This document shows, one piece after another, positions 1-6,990 of a DNA stretch of 30,431 bases. Positions within the stretch are counted from its first letter, which is position 1. Each line of letters begins with the position of its first letter. Source of the stretch: Bacilli bacterium (GTDB taxonomy: Bacteria; Bacillota_I; Bacilli_A; RF39; UBA660); assembly GCA_017888105.1 (NCBI GenBank), contig JAGHGS010000026.1, positions 1-30,431 on the forward strand, written 5' to 3'. The translations under genes and the position numbers were made by a program. The notes below the pieces were generated by a model. It saw only the letters and a list, made by a program, of their open reading frames with translations, was not told the origin of the DNA and did no database searches.

Positions 1-925
1 ATTCTACCCCGCTTATATCCAAACGAATTTCATATTTTTCTTTATTCGATAAAATATGACCTTTTTCTTTGATGTTTAAAAAGCCAATTCCAGGGAATAC
101 AAGATCTTCATTTTCATTTATTTGGAATTCATATTTTTCTTTTTCTTTTTGAAATTCCCTAGTAATTTTTGTTGTTCCATAAAAGATGGCTTTATTATCC
201 TTTTCAAAATAAATTCGGTATGTATTATTTATTACTAAGGTTGTTCCGCCTTTTATTTGATAAGAAATTGGTTTTATTTCCTTGGTTATTAAATCTAAAT
301 GATCATTTTCATAAGAGAATCCTGGTGTATCAAAAATCGTATAATCTCCTATTTTTATTTTGATAAAATCTAAAGTGGTATTCGGTTTATTTGATGCTAG
401 AATTTCTTTATTGATTTTATTTTCTTTTAACAATCGGTTTATAAATGTGCTTTTACCAGCATTGGTTATGCCCATAATGAAAGCAGTATTTACTTGTTTT
501 TCTGTTAAAAATTTCAAAATATTATTTGATTTAAAATGAGGCTTATTACTAATAAACAAGATCTCTTCTTTTACATCATATACTTTTCTTAACCATGTTT
601 TTATTTTTTCAGGATGCATATCATCTCTTAGAATATCACTTTTACTAATGATTAATACTTTTGATAAGGTAATTTTTTTAAATAATTTTATTGTTCTTTC
701 ATTGATATTAAAAAAATCAATGAGAAAAAAGGCTAAGCCTTTACTTTTATTTACTTTATTTAGTATTTTTTCTTCATTTATACTTTCTTTTTCTTTTCTT
801 TCTCCATAGTTTTTGAGGCGAAAACAACGACGGCAATAATCTTTTTTTAAATCTGGAGTATATCCTGGAGAAAATTCATCTTTATCTTGAAGAATTAGAC
901 CACATCCCATACACTTTTTAATCAT
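1..925 (-). CDS. yqeH: YqeH-type ribosome biogenesis GTPase, 3' end cut by window edge
   Basis: Circularly permuted GTPase of the YqeH family, which in Bacilli is needed for 30S subunit assembly. About 308 codons are visible; the C-terminus lies beyond position 1. The N-terminus has the family zinc finger (C5-x2-C8 and C31-x2-C34). The G motifs come in permuted order: a G4-like SKSD is followed by the P-loop GITNAGKST and then DTPG. The ATG at 925 overlaps the end of yqeG by 8 nt (ATGATTAA), so the two are translationally coupled, as in the B. subtilis yqeG-yqeH pair. Confidence is high from the zinc finger, the permuted motif order and the neighbour. Confidence 0.95.
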   Translation of the reverse strand, partial: MIKKCMGCGLILQDKDEFSPGYTPDLKKDYCRRCFRLKNYGERKEKESINEEKILNKVNKSKGLAFFLIDFFNINERTIKLFKKITLSKVLIISKSDILRDDMHPEKIKTWLRKVYDVKEEILFISNKPHFKSNNILKFLTEKQVNTAFIMGITNAGKSTFINRLLKENKINKEILASNKPNTTLDFIKIKIGDYTIFDTPGFSYENDHLDLITKEIKPISYQIKGGTTLVINNTYRIYFEKDNKAIFYGTTKITREFQKEKEKYEFQINENEDLVFPGIGFLNIKEKGHILSNKEKYEIRLDISGVE

Positions 926-1436
926 AATATTCTCCTTTTTCTAATAATCCTTTTTTTCGTAATTTACGGTAGACAAAACCTTCAAAAAAACGATTTATTT
1001 TGGTACACCATTTTTCTTGTTCACCAATTGGATTAATTAAAATAGAAGTTATCCCTACCCTATTAGCACCATAAATATCTGTTAAAAGTTGGTCCCCTAT
1101 TGCAGCGATTTCATGATATTTTAATTTATAAATATCCATTATTTTTAAATATTTCTTTTTAAATGGTTTATGAGAAGATGCGGATGTATCAACATTTAAT
1201 CCTTCTTTAAAGGGAGTTAAACGCTTTTTACCACTGTTTGATAAAATAATTACTTTAAAATCTTTTTCTAAACTAGCAAATAATTCTTTTACTTTCTTGG
1301 TTGGAACATCAACGTTTACTGGAACTAATGTGTTATCTAAATCAAATAATAAACATTTTATTCCTTTTTTCTTTAATTTTTTATAATCTAAATCATAAAT
1401 ACTTTTTTGATAAATATCTGGAATAAAATTTTGCAT
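918..1436 (-). CDS. yqeG: YqeG family HAD-type phosphatase
   Basis: HAD superfamily hydrolase, subfamily IIIA, of the YqeG type; 172 aa, the usual length. HAD motif I is LLFDLDNTLV at about residues 29-38 (both Asp present). Motif II is the Ser in VIILSNSG. Motif III/IV is seen in HKPFKKKY and in AIGDQLLTDIYGA. It starts at the ATG preceded by AGGTGA at good spacing and overlaps yqeH by 8 nt. The family is cytoplasmic and the physiological substrate is not settled. Its constant pairing with yqeH suggests a link to ribosome assembly, which is inference. Confidence 0.93.
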   Translation of the reverse strand: MQNFIPDIYQKSIYDLDYKKLKKKGIKCLLFDLDNTLVPVNVDVPTKKVKELFASLEKDFKVIILSNSGKKRLTPFKEGLNVDTSASSHKPFKKKYLKIMDIYKLKYHEIAAIGDQLLTDIYGANRVGITSILINPIGEQEKWCTKINRFFEGFVYRKLRKKGLLEKGEYYD

Positions 1437-1464
1437 TTACATCACCTCATTCATTATAGCAAAA

Positions 1465-1509
1465 AAAAGAAGAAGTATCTATCCTAATTGTAAGTTTCCT
1501 TCTTCTTTT
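1465..1509 (-). terminator. Intrinsic terminator after the 116-aa gene
   Basis: Read on the minus strand, an 11-bp stem (AAAAGAAGAAG with CTTCTTCTTTT) encloses a 23-nt loop and runs directly into a T tract. The 5' arm overlaps the end of the upstream hypothetical gene. It would separate the ylbD/ylbE/116-aa group from yqeG-yqeH. The long loop makes it weaker than a compact hairpin. Confidence 0.55.
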
Positions 1510-1829
1510 AAACGCAAAGCTTTTAAATATTCATCTGCTTTTTTTATTTGTTCTAAATCATTGGTTATAAGTAACAATTCATATAAAAATAATAAAGTTT
1601 GATTATTACTCTTTTTCCAACATACTAAAATCTCATATACTTCTTCTTTTGTTAAAGTAATGTTGTTAATTAGAGGATATAACCCTTCTTTAAAATCCCC
1701 TGTTTTTATTCTCATTAAAATTTCGTTTCTTAATTCTTCTTTTTTACTTTGAGCTGCTTTATAAATTGGATTTTCAAACTTAGGTAAAAATTTGGGAATT
1801 CCCGTATTTACTACAACTTCTTCTTTCAT
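1479..1829 (-). CDS. Hypothetical 116-aa protein
   Basis: Small, soluble, mostly helical protein of 116 aa, not recognised. It has no signal peptide or membrane segment. The first 20 residues are poorly structured (GIPKFLPKFENP); the rest is a run of amphipathic helices rich in Leu, Glu and Lys. The ATG at 1829 follows a strong AGGAGG 6 nt upstream, so the start is well supported. It lies between ylbE and yqeG in the same orientation, with its own terminator. I cannot give a function; the clear coding signal (SD, AT-rich codon use like its neighbours) makes it a real gene. Confidence 0.75.
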   Translation of the reverse strand: MKEEVVVNTGIPKFLPKFENPIYKAAQSKKEELRNEILMRIKTGDFKEGLYPLINNITLTKEEVYEILVCWKKSNNQTLLFLYELLLITNDLEQIKKADEYLKALRLKEEGNLQLG

Positions 1830-1876
1830 ATTTTTCCTCCTAGTTTTAGTATACCAAAATAATTTTAGTTGTGCAA

Positions 1877-2098
1877 TTATTTTAAAGCACTTAAAACATT
1901 ACTAATAATATCAATATTATCAATCGCATCACTAATTTTATCGGTTGTTCTTAAATGGTATTTGGCTTTCATATTTTCTTTATATCTTTTAAAACTTGTT
2001 GCATCACGATTTAAATCTTTTAACCAATAGGAATTATATTTTAGCAATTCTAACATTTTTGGTTCTTTTTTTAATTCCATTAACACATTTATTTGCAT
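1877..2098 (-). CDS. ylbE: YlbE-like protein
   Basis: 73-aa protein resembling the YlbE family of Bacilli: a short N-terminal helix with the ..KEPKMLELLKYNSYWLKDL.. pattern (family form: residues before a conserved Tyr-Trp, then a basic Leu-Arg stretch) and a C-terminal hydrophobic helix ending ISNVLSALK. It follows ylbD after 2 nt and its SD (GAGGA) lies in the last codons of ylbD. This order, ylbD then ylbE, is the same as in B. subtilis. Function unknown. The assignment rests mainly on the YW motif, the size and synteny. Confidence 0.7.
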   Translation of the reverse strand: MQINVLMELKKEPKMLELLKYNSYWLKDLNRDATSFKRYKENMKAKYHLRTTDKISDAIDNIDIISNVLSALK

Positions 2099-2100
2099 TT

Positions 2101-2445
2101 TTAATCCTCAAAAAATTTATTAATTGGGCGCGGGGTGACTGGTCCTTTGGTTGCTACTGAAGGAGCACTCTTTCCTGTTAATTCTTGAACAAGTCCTAGA
2201 GCTTTTTGAGCAGTATTAATATGTTTTTGGACGGAATCCATATCGATTTTCTTCATAATGTCTGCAAAATTATTGATATTATTTGGAGATTCTTTTTTTA
2301 AATAATTATTCCAAGCGCGGGTGTCATCCCCATAAATATCATAAATTTCATATAATTCTTGCCAAGATGCATCTTTTAGACGAACCGTTTTGGCTAATTC
2401 AGGATGACTTTTAGCAAATTCTTTAAATTCTTCTTTTTTTGACAT
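2101..2445 (-). CDS. ylbD: YlbD-like putative spore coat protein
   Basis: 114-aa protein with the start typical of the YlbD family: EFKEFAKSHPELAKTVR, then a conserved WQELYEIYDIYGDDTRAWNNY block (residues about 28-48). The family is annotated in Bacilli as a putative coat protein. The middle (about 58-90) is a predicted amphipathic helix (DIMKKIDMDSVQKHINTAQKALGLVQ) and the C-terminus is Pro/Lys-rich and probably flexible. It begins a small unit with ylbE downstream of the parC terminator. With YqfD and the YjcZ-like peptides it supports a spore-forming host. The coat role is known only by family annotation. Confidence 0.8.
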   Translation of the reverse strand: MSKKEEFKEFAKSHPELAKTVRLKDASWQELYEIYDIYGDDTRAWNNYLKKESPNNINNFADIMKKIDMDSVQKHINTAQKALGLVQELTGKSAPSVATKGPVTPRPINKFFED

Positions 2446-2474
2446 ATTATCACCATTACATTATATGTTGGTTA

Positions 2475-2501
2475 AAAGAAAAAAGAAGAATGAATTCTTC
2501 T
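2475..2501 (-). terminator. Intrinsic terminator of parC
   Basis: On the minus strand, AGAAGAAT and ATTCTTCT form an 8-bp stem with a 2-nt centre, followed by TTTTTTC. The 5' arm overlaps the parC stop codon. The centre is a short palindrome, so the real loop is likely 4-6 nt after fraying. Confidence 0.7.
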
Positions 2502-4983
2502 ATAGTTTAAAGTCGTCTAGAAAATCTTCCATGGATAATTTTTTTGGTTCTTTTTTTGGTTCTTCCACGTTTTTTTCTTCTTTTATTTCTTCTATTTTTT
2601 CTTTGATTGCTACAACACTTACTTGATCTAGTTTGTATTTGCTAATATTAGAACCCGTTGATGCTAAATCCATAATAGCAATATCACTATTTTTGAAGAT
2701 ATTAATATCACTATCTGCTTTAGTTAGGATTAAATCTCTGGAATTCGTTATTAAAGCGTTTAAAACTTTATAAGTTACCGTTTTTGTCTTTTTTAATAAT
2801 AAGCTTCCTTTTTTGGCTCTACTATGTGTTTCTAAATCACTTAATTTTATTCTTTTGGCTGTTTTATTATCGGTAAATATTGTTAAATATTCTTGCGATT
2901 CATTAAAACTTACCATATTTTTTACAGTGTCTTCTTTTAGGCTAATTCCTTTTACACCACTTGCTTTTGCTCCTACAAGTGGTACTTCTTCACTTTTATA
3001 GTTTAGATAATAGCCATTTTCTGTTACTAGAATAATATTTCCTAAATCTTTTTTTACATCGATTAATTGATCTTCATCTTTTAATTTCATGGCAACCATT
3101 GGCTTAGAACATCTTGCTACTTCAAAGTCCGTTGCTTTTGTTCGTTTTATCATACCATTTTTGGATGCTAAAATATAAGTATCTTCTTTATTATAGATAA
3201 AGGATGCTACTACTTGTTCTTCGGCACTCATCATAATAATATTACTTACGTGTTTACCAAGTTCTTTCCATTTTACATCCGGTATTTTATAAACTGGTAT
3301 GTATAAATAATTTCCTAAACTGGTAAATATCACCAAATTATCTAAAGTAGTGCATTCATATAATCCTGTAATAAAATCTCCTGGTTTTAGCGTTGTATCT
3401 TCGCTTGATCCAGCATAACTTTTGGTACTTACTCTTTTTACATAACCTTCGTTTGTCACTACTATAATAACATTTTCTTTTGGGATCATTTCTCTGGCAT
3501 CAATCTTTATTTCTTTTATTTCTTCTTCAATTTTGGTTTTTCTTGGAGTTTCATATTCTTTTTTGATTAATTTTAATTCTTTTTTCATTACATATTTTAA
3601 AACTTCTTCATCACTTAATATTGCTTTTAATCCTTCAATTAATTTAGAGAGTTTATTCATTTCTTCTTCTAATTCTAAAACATCTGTATTTGTTAATTTA
3701 TATAATTGTAATGTTACGATTGCTTCTGCTTGTTCGATGGTAAATCCAAATTTTTCTACTAAATTATTTTTGGCATCTGCTTTATTTTTACTAGCACGAA
3801 TTACTTTTATTACTTCATCTAATATCGATAAACATTTAATTAATCCTTCTACTATGTGCATTCTTTTTTCATAAGTAGCTAAATCAAATTCACTTCTTTT
3901 TAAAATTACTTCGCGCTCGTGAGCAATATAAGCATCTAATATTTCAAGGATTCCTAATGTTTTGGGAACGCGGTTTACAATGGCAACCATATTATAATTA
4001 TATGATATTTGTAAATCCGTATTTTTAAATAAATAACCTAAAATTAAATCTGGATTGGCTCCTGTTTTTAAATCAATTACAATACGAAGTCCTTCACGGT
4101 CGGATTCATCTCGAACTTCACTCATACCATCTATTTTTTTATCTATTCTAATACCATCAATTTTATTTACAAGCATCGCTTTATTTACATCATAAGGAAT
4201 TTCCGTAATAACTATTTTGGTTTTTCCTTTTTCTTTTACAATATCATATTTGCATCTGACAATTACTTTTCCTTTTCCTGTTTTAAAAGCATCTCTTATT
4301 CCATCGATTCCACATGCGATTCCACCGGTTGGAAAATCGGGACCTTTGACAATTTCTAAAATTGTATCTAGATAACAATTGGGACTATCAATTCTTTTAA
4401 TGGTAGCATCAATTACTTCTCCTAGATTATGTGGAGGAATATTGGTTGCGTATCCAGCACTAATACCCATCGTTCCATTTACAAGTAAGTTTGGAAATTT
4501 TGCTGGTAAAACCGTTGGTTCTAATAACCGATCATCAAAGTTCGGTGCGAATTTTACGGTATTTTTGTCTAAATCAGCGAGTAATTCATTGCTTATTTTA
4601 GAAAGTCTTGCTTCGGTATAACGGTAGGCTGCTGCCGAATCTCCGTCCATGGAACCGTTATTTCCTTTCATATCTACTAAAATTTCATTTTGCTTCCACC
4701 ACTGAGACATTCTTACCATCGCATCATAAACACTGGAATCTCCATGTGGATGGTATTTACCTAATACATCTCCTACTGTTGCAGCACTTTTAATATATTT
4801 TTTATCGTAAGTATTTCCTGCTTTATACATAGCAAATAAAATTCTTCTTTGAACTGGTTTTAAGCCATCGCGTACATCTGGTATGGCTCTATCTTGAATA
4901 ATTTCTTTCGCATAAGATGCAAAACGCTCTCCCATAATCTCTTCTAAGGCATAGTCTTCAATTCTTTTTAGTACGTTATCCAT
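2500..4983 (-). CDS. parC: DNA topoisomerase IV subunit A (ParC)
   Basis: Type IIA topoisomerase A subunit, about 827 aa from the ATG at 4983. That start is favoured over an upstream in-frame codon because AAGGTGG lies 6 nt before it and the protein then begins MDNVLKRIEDYALEEI. The winged-helix active site has PVQRRILFAMY, the quinolone-resistance region HPHGDSSVYDAM (Ser83, Ser84, Asp87) and the catalytic Tyr122 in RYTEAR. Beta-pinwheel repeats fill the C-terminal third. The SSVYDAMVRMSQ block and the absence of the GyrA box favour ParC over GyrA, but GyrA is not fully excluded. parE, normally just upstream, is absent here; that position is held by cassette 1. Confidence 0.9.
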   Translation of the reverse strand: MDNVLKRIEDYALEEIMGERFASYAKEIIQDRAIPDVRDGLKPVQRRILFAMYKAGNTYDKKYIKSAATVGDVLGKYHPHGDSSVYDAMVRMSQWWKQNEILVDMKGNNGSMDGDSAAAYRYTEARLSKISNELLADLDKNTVKFAPNFDDRLLEPTVLPAKFPNLLVNGTMGISAGYATNIPPHNLGEVIDATIKRIDSPNCYLDTILEIVKGPDFPTGGIACGIDGIRDAFKTGKGKVIVRCKYDIVKEKGKTKIVITEIPYDVNKAMLVNKIDGIRIDKKIDGMSEVRDESDREGLRIVIDLKTGANPDLILGYLFKNTDLQISYNYNMVAIVNRVPKTLGILEILDAYIAHEREVILKRSEFDLATYEKRMHIVEGLIKCLSILDEVIKVIRASKNKADAKNNLVEKFGFTIEQAEAIVTLQLYKLTNTDVLELEEEMNKLSKLIEGLKAILSDEEVLKYVMKKELKLIKKEYETPRKTKIEEEIKEIKIDAREMIPKENVIIVVTNEGYVKRVSTKSYAGSSEDTTLKPGDFITGLYECTTLDNLVIFTSLGNYLYIPVYKIPDVKWKELGKHVSNIIMMSAEEQVVASFIYNKEDTYILASKNGMIKRTKATDFEVARCSKPMVAMKLKDEDQLIDVKKDLGNIILVTENGYYLNYKSEEVPLVGAKASGVKGISLKEDTVKNMVSFNESQEYLTIFTDNKTAKRIKLSDLETHSRAKKGSLLLKKTKTVTYKVLNALITNSRDLILTKADSDINIFKNSDIAIMDLASTGSNISKYKLDQVSVVAIKEKIEEIKEEKNVEEPKKEPKKLSMEDFLDDFKL

Positions 4984-5046
4984 TTTAACCACCTTGATAT
5001 ATAATAACACAAAAAAGTAGGTAAATAAACCCACTTTACAAATGAT

Positions 5047-6310
5047 TTACGTTGCTATGACATATGGATTAGAGGCTGTTCCATCTCCGGTAAAACGAGT
5101 ATCAGCCAAGAGATTTATTACTGGGCGCACACCAGCATCGGTCCAATTCACGCCGTGGTCGCTGCCGAGGAAGCCATACGAATACACATAGAACACGCGA
5201 GCCCAACCGCCGCTAAAGTAATACGGAGACATGGTCCAATAATATTGTCCATTGATTAAATAATTTCCGGTGGCATATCCACTCCTTGGTACTCCTCCAA
5301 ACATGGCTTCGTCTGCTGTGATTAATCCTACTGGCACTTTTATAATATCGTTACTACTACATTCTAAACTTGGATTTTGATTAGTTGCTATTCTCTCTCG
5401 AGCCGCATAATATATAGTACTGCTTGGCTCGCTACTCCATGAGTATCCACTCGCCATATTTCGATCACTACAGAATCCGATGTTGGTATCGATATGACTT
5501 GCATGATCGTCTAAATTACTACTTGTATACCAACTATTTAATTCCGTTAGTATGGTACTATTACTATTTTGTCCATGTTGCTCTCCCTCGGTATATTTTA
5601 AACCGACATACTCACTTCGATTATAACTACTATTAAATGCTTGTGATGTTTTGGTTAATGTTCCTTCTCCAGTTGTAGTTGCACTTGTTCCGTTATAGAG
5701 TAATCTTGTACTTCCATCTCCATTTACTCTGATAATCCTCCAGTAAAATCCTCCAAAATATACCCAGTTATCGGTTGGTGCTCCGGCAAAGTAATAACTG
5801 GTTCCTTCCCAATCCGTTGTTGTAAATACTTGTTTGGTATGTGAGGTTGTATATGCACTTCCGAAGTTACTTCTTGTACTTTGGCTATAATCATCGGTAA
5901 TAATATCTAACATGGTTCTTCCTTTTAATTCATTAAAATATAATGTACATTTTGTTCCTTTGGTTGTAAATGGGCTGATACTTAATCCTCCTGTTTTACT
6001 ATTGTAGTTTAATGCTAGATTAGATATTTTACTTCCATCTTTATAAGTACAGGTACTCTTACTTGTATCTAAAGTATATTGTTTTGTATTATCTAACTTT
6101 GTTGCTTCCTCTCCATTAATATATAGAGCTACAACATTTAAGTCTGCTAAGGAATAATTAATGGTTCCATTTACTAATGGAATACTTTGTGTTGTTCTGT
6201 ATTTTGCTTTCGTAAATGTTAGAATACAAGCTGAAATAATTGCTACTATCACAATTCCAATAATGATATTTCTTTTTAAATGGCTTTGTTTTAATACTTC
6301 AAATTTTCAT
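5047..6310 (-). CDS. Secreted protein with C-type-lectin-like, DGR-type variable domain; 5' frameshift (cassette 1)
   Basis: About 420 aa when the frame is repaired. Order: a basic N-terminus; a membrane segment (IIIGIVIVAIISACILTF); a shared domain with two Cys (CTYKDGS and GTKCTLYF); then a lectin-like/DUF6273-like domain with FGGFYWRIIRVNGDGS, YVGLKYT, SWYTS, GFCSDR and PVGLITADE, ending YWTMSP-variable-GVRPVINL. The paralogue at 21434-22732 aligns along its length. The natural start is the ATG at 6310 (SD GGGAG), but the next codons read AAA ATT TGA: four A's stand where the paralogue has three, so translation would stop after three codons. In the downstream frame the first usual start codon is GTG at 6252, inside the membrane segment. 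This may be an assembly error, phase variation or decay. The role (surface ligand binding) is inferred. Confidence 0.85.
5104..5240 (-). other. Putative DGR variable region 1
   Basis: Coding stretch between the conserved YWTMSP and GVRPVINL blocks. Positions 5121-5220 contain 59 G/C in 100 bases, against a window that is strongly AT-rich. Differing codons are nearly all NNY (TAT, TAC, TTT, AGC, GGC, CGC, TTC, GAC, CAC, GCT), as expected if adenines of AAY template codons were replaced at random. Fixed codons between them (GCT, GTG, GGC, CTC) lack A. The architecture matches the C-terminal VR of DGR target proteins. No template repeat or reverse transcriptase is visible in the window, so the DGR origin is inference. 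Confidence 0.65.
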
Positions 6311-6325
6311 ACTAATCTCCCTTTC

Positions 6326-6342
6326 ATGAAGTGGTACTTCAT
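6326..6342 (-). promoter_or_regulatory. Leader hairpin before cassette 1 SD
   Basis: On the minus strand ATGAAGT-ACC-ACTTCAT is a perfect 7-bp hairpin ending 16 nt before the start codon, directly before the GGGAG SD. The cassette 2 gene has a 17-nt hairpin at exactly the same distance, with one T-A pair replaced by C-G. A role in translation control is inferred. Confidence 0.6.
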
Positions 6343-6363
6343 TTACTTTATTCAAAAAAATTC

Positions 6364-6437
6364 GTAACTTATTTTAGGTTATCTAAAATCATTATAACTT
6401 AATTTAAGTTATATGTCAATAACGTGTTTTAAGTTAT
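6364..6437. promoter_or_regulatory. Three operators for the divergent XRE repressor
   Basis: Three 19-nt inverted repeats share the form ATAACTT-N5-AAGTTAT: 6364-6382 (imperfect), 6394-6412 (ATAACTTAATTTAAGTTAT, perfect arms) and 6419-6437 (imperfect). Site 2 fills the -35/-10 spacer of the minus-strand promoter, site 3 abuts its -35 and site 1 covers the predicted transcription start. They lie just upstream of the XRE gene. That the XRE protein binds them is inference from position and symmetry. Confidence 0.75.
6391..6419 (-). promoter_or_regulatory. Sigma-A promoter of cassette 1 surface gene
   Basis: Minus-strand TTGACA (6414-6419) and TATAAT (6391-6396) are both perfect consensus with a 17-bp spacer. 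The predicted start is near 6384, giving a leader of about 74 nt that contains the hairpin. Such a strong promoter implies that repression at the embedded operators sets expression. Confidence 0.85.
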
Positions 6438-6466
6438 GTTAAAGTGTATCATATAGGAGAATGAAT

Positions 6467-6700
6467 ATGAATAGATTAAGAGATTTAAGAGAGGATAAAG
6501 ATTTATTGCAAAAGGATATTGCTAAAATTTTAAATATGTCACAAACCGGATATTCACAATATGAAACGGAAACCAATGATATTCCAACAGAGATATTAAA
6601 AAAACTTGCATCTTATTATGATACAAGTATTGATTATTTGCTTTGTTTAACAGATGAGAGAAAGCCTTATCCTAAAAGCATTTTAAATGATAAAAAATAG
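6467..6700 (+). CDS. XRE-family repressor of cassette 1
   Basis: Small helix-turn-helix protein of 77 aa (HTH_3, Cro/C1 type). The domain spans roughly residues 3-58: LRDLREDKDLLQKDIAKIL, then the recognition helix around MSQTGYSQYETE, then LKKLASYYDTSIDYLL. A first ATG at 6461 is only 1 nt from AGGAG, whereas the ATG at 6467 is 7 nt from it, so the second start (MNRLRDL) is chosen. It is divergent from the surface gene and sits next to three inverted repeats that match its likely dimeric binding. It has no second domain or ligand-binding part, so it is probably a simple autorepressor. Confidence 0.88.
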   Translation: MNRLRDLREDKDLLQKDIAKILNMSQTGYSQYETETNDIPTEILKKLASYYDTSIDYLLCLTDERKPYPKSILNDKK

Positions 6701-6767
6701 TTTTTATCTATGCTAAGTTTTAAGAATAAAAGTTCAGCAAAATTCGACAAATTAAAGTTTTAAAAAA

Positions 6768-6795
6768 TAGTGGTTATTTGCCACTACTTTTTTTG
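6768..6795 (+). terminator. Terminator of the cassette 1 XRE gene
   Basis: TAGTGG and CCACTA form a 6-bp stem with a 7-nt loop, followed by CTTTTTTT on the plus strand. A run of A's before the stem could make it work on the minus strand too, for the 58-aa gene that ends at 6774 inside the loop. Confidence 0.75.
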
Positions 6796-6950
6796 ATATT
6801 ACACTTCTTTTTAATAATATCTTCTTCTTTATAATATTTTTTACATCTATCTAAATTTAGACCATATTCATTAAACAAGCCATATTTTAAATAATCAATG
6901 CGATTATCGGTTTCCGTATATCCTTTATAATAATTATTTTCTTCTTTCAT
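6774..6950 (-). CDS. Small hypothetical protein, 58 aa
   Basis: Open frame of 58 aa from ATG 6950 to TAA 6774. The product is charged and soluble, begins MKEENNYYKGYTETDNRIDY, has several Tyr and Lys and two Cys, and ends KKSSGK. No family is recognised. The SD GGGTGA is 5 nt before the ATG, but all of it lies in the 3' arm of an 8-bp hairpin (6956-6978). It is the last gene after the PBP in the division cluster, 40 nt downstream, and its stop codon lies in the terminator loop. It could be a read-through ORF of no function; its length and SD make a gene more likely than not. Confidence 0.5.
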   Translation of the reverse strand: MKEENNYYKGYTETDNRIDYLKYGLFNEYGLNLDRCKKYYKEEDIIKKKCNIKKSSGK

Positions 6951-6955
6951 CTATG

Positions 6956-6978
6956 TCACCCATTTTTATTATGGGTGA
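6956..6978. promoter_or_regulatory. Hairpin TCACCCAT/ATGGGTGA covering an SD
   Basis: 8-bp perfect stem with a 7-nt loop between the PBP stop codon and the 58-aa gene. On the plus strand it is followed by TTTTTTC and looks like an intrinsic terminator. On the minus strand there is no T tract; instead the 3' arm contains the SD of the 58-aa gene, so it could limit its translation. Confidence 0.55.
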
Positions 6979-6990
6979 TTTTTTCTTTAA

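Noticed and set aside
169..363. Plus-strand frame opposite yqeH
   Set aside because: Phe/Leu-rich translation of the antisense of a Lys/Glu-rich gene, with no SD.
6743..6749. Single Spo0A box (TTCGACA) after the cassette 1 XRE gene
   Set aside because: One 7-mer alone, downstream of both flanking genes and with no promoter in range; it can occur by chance.
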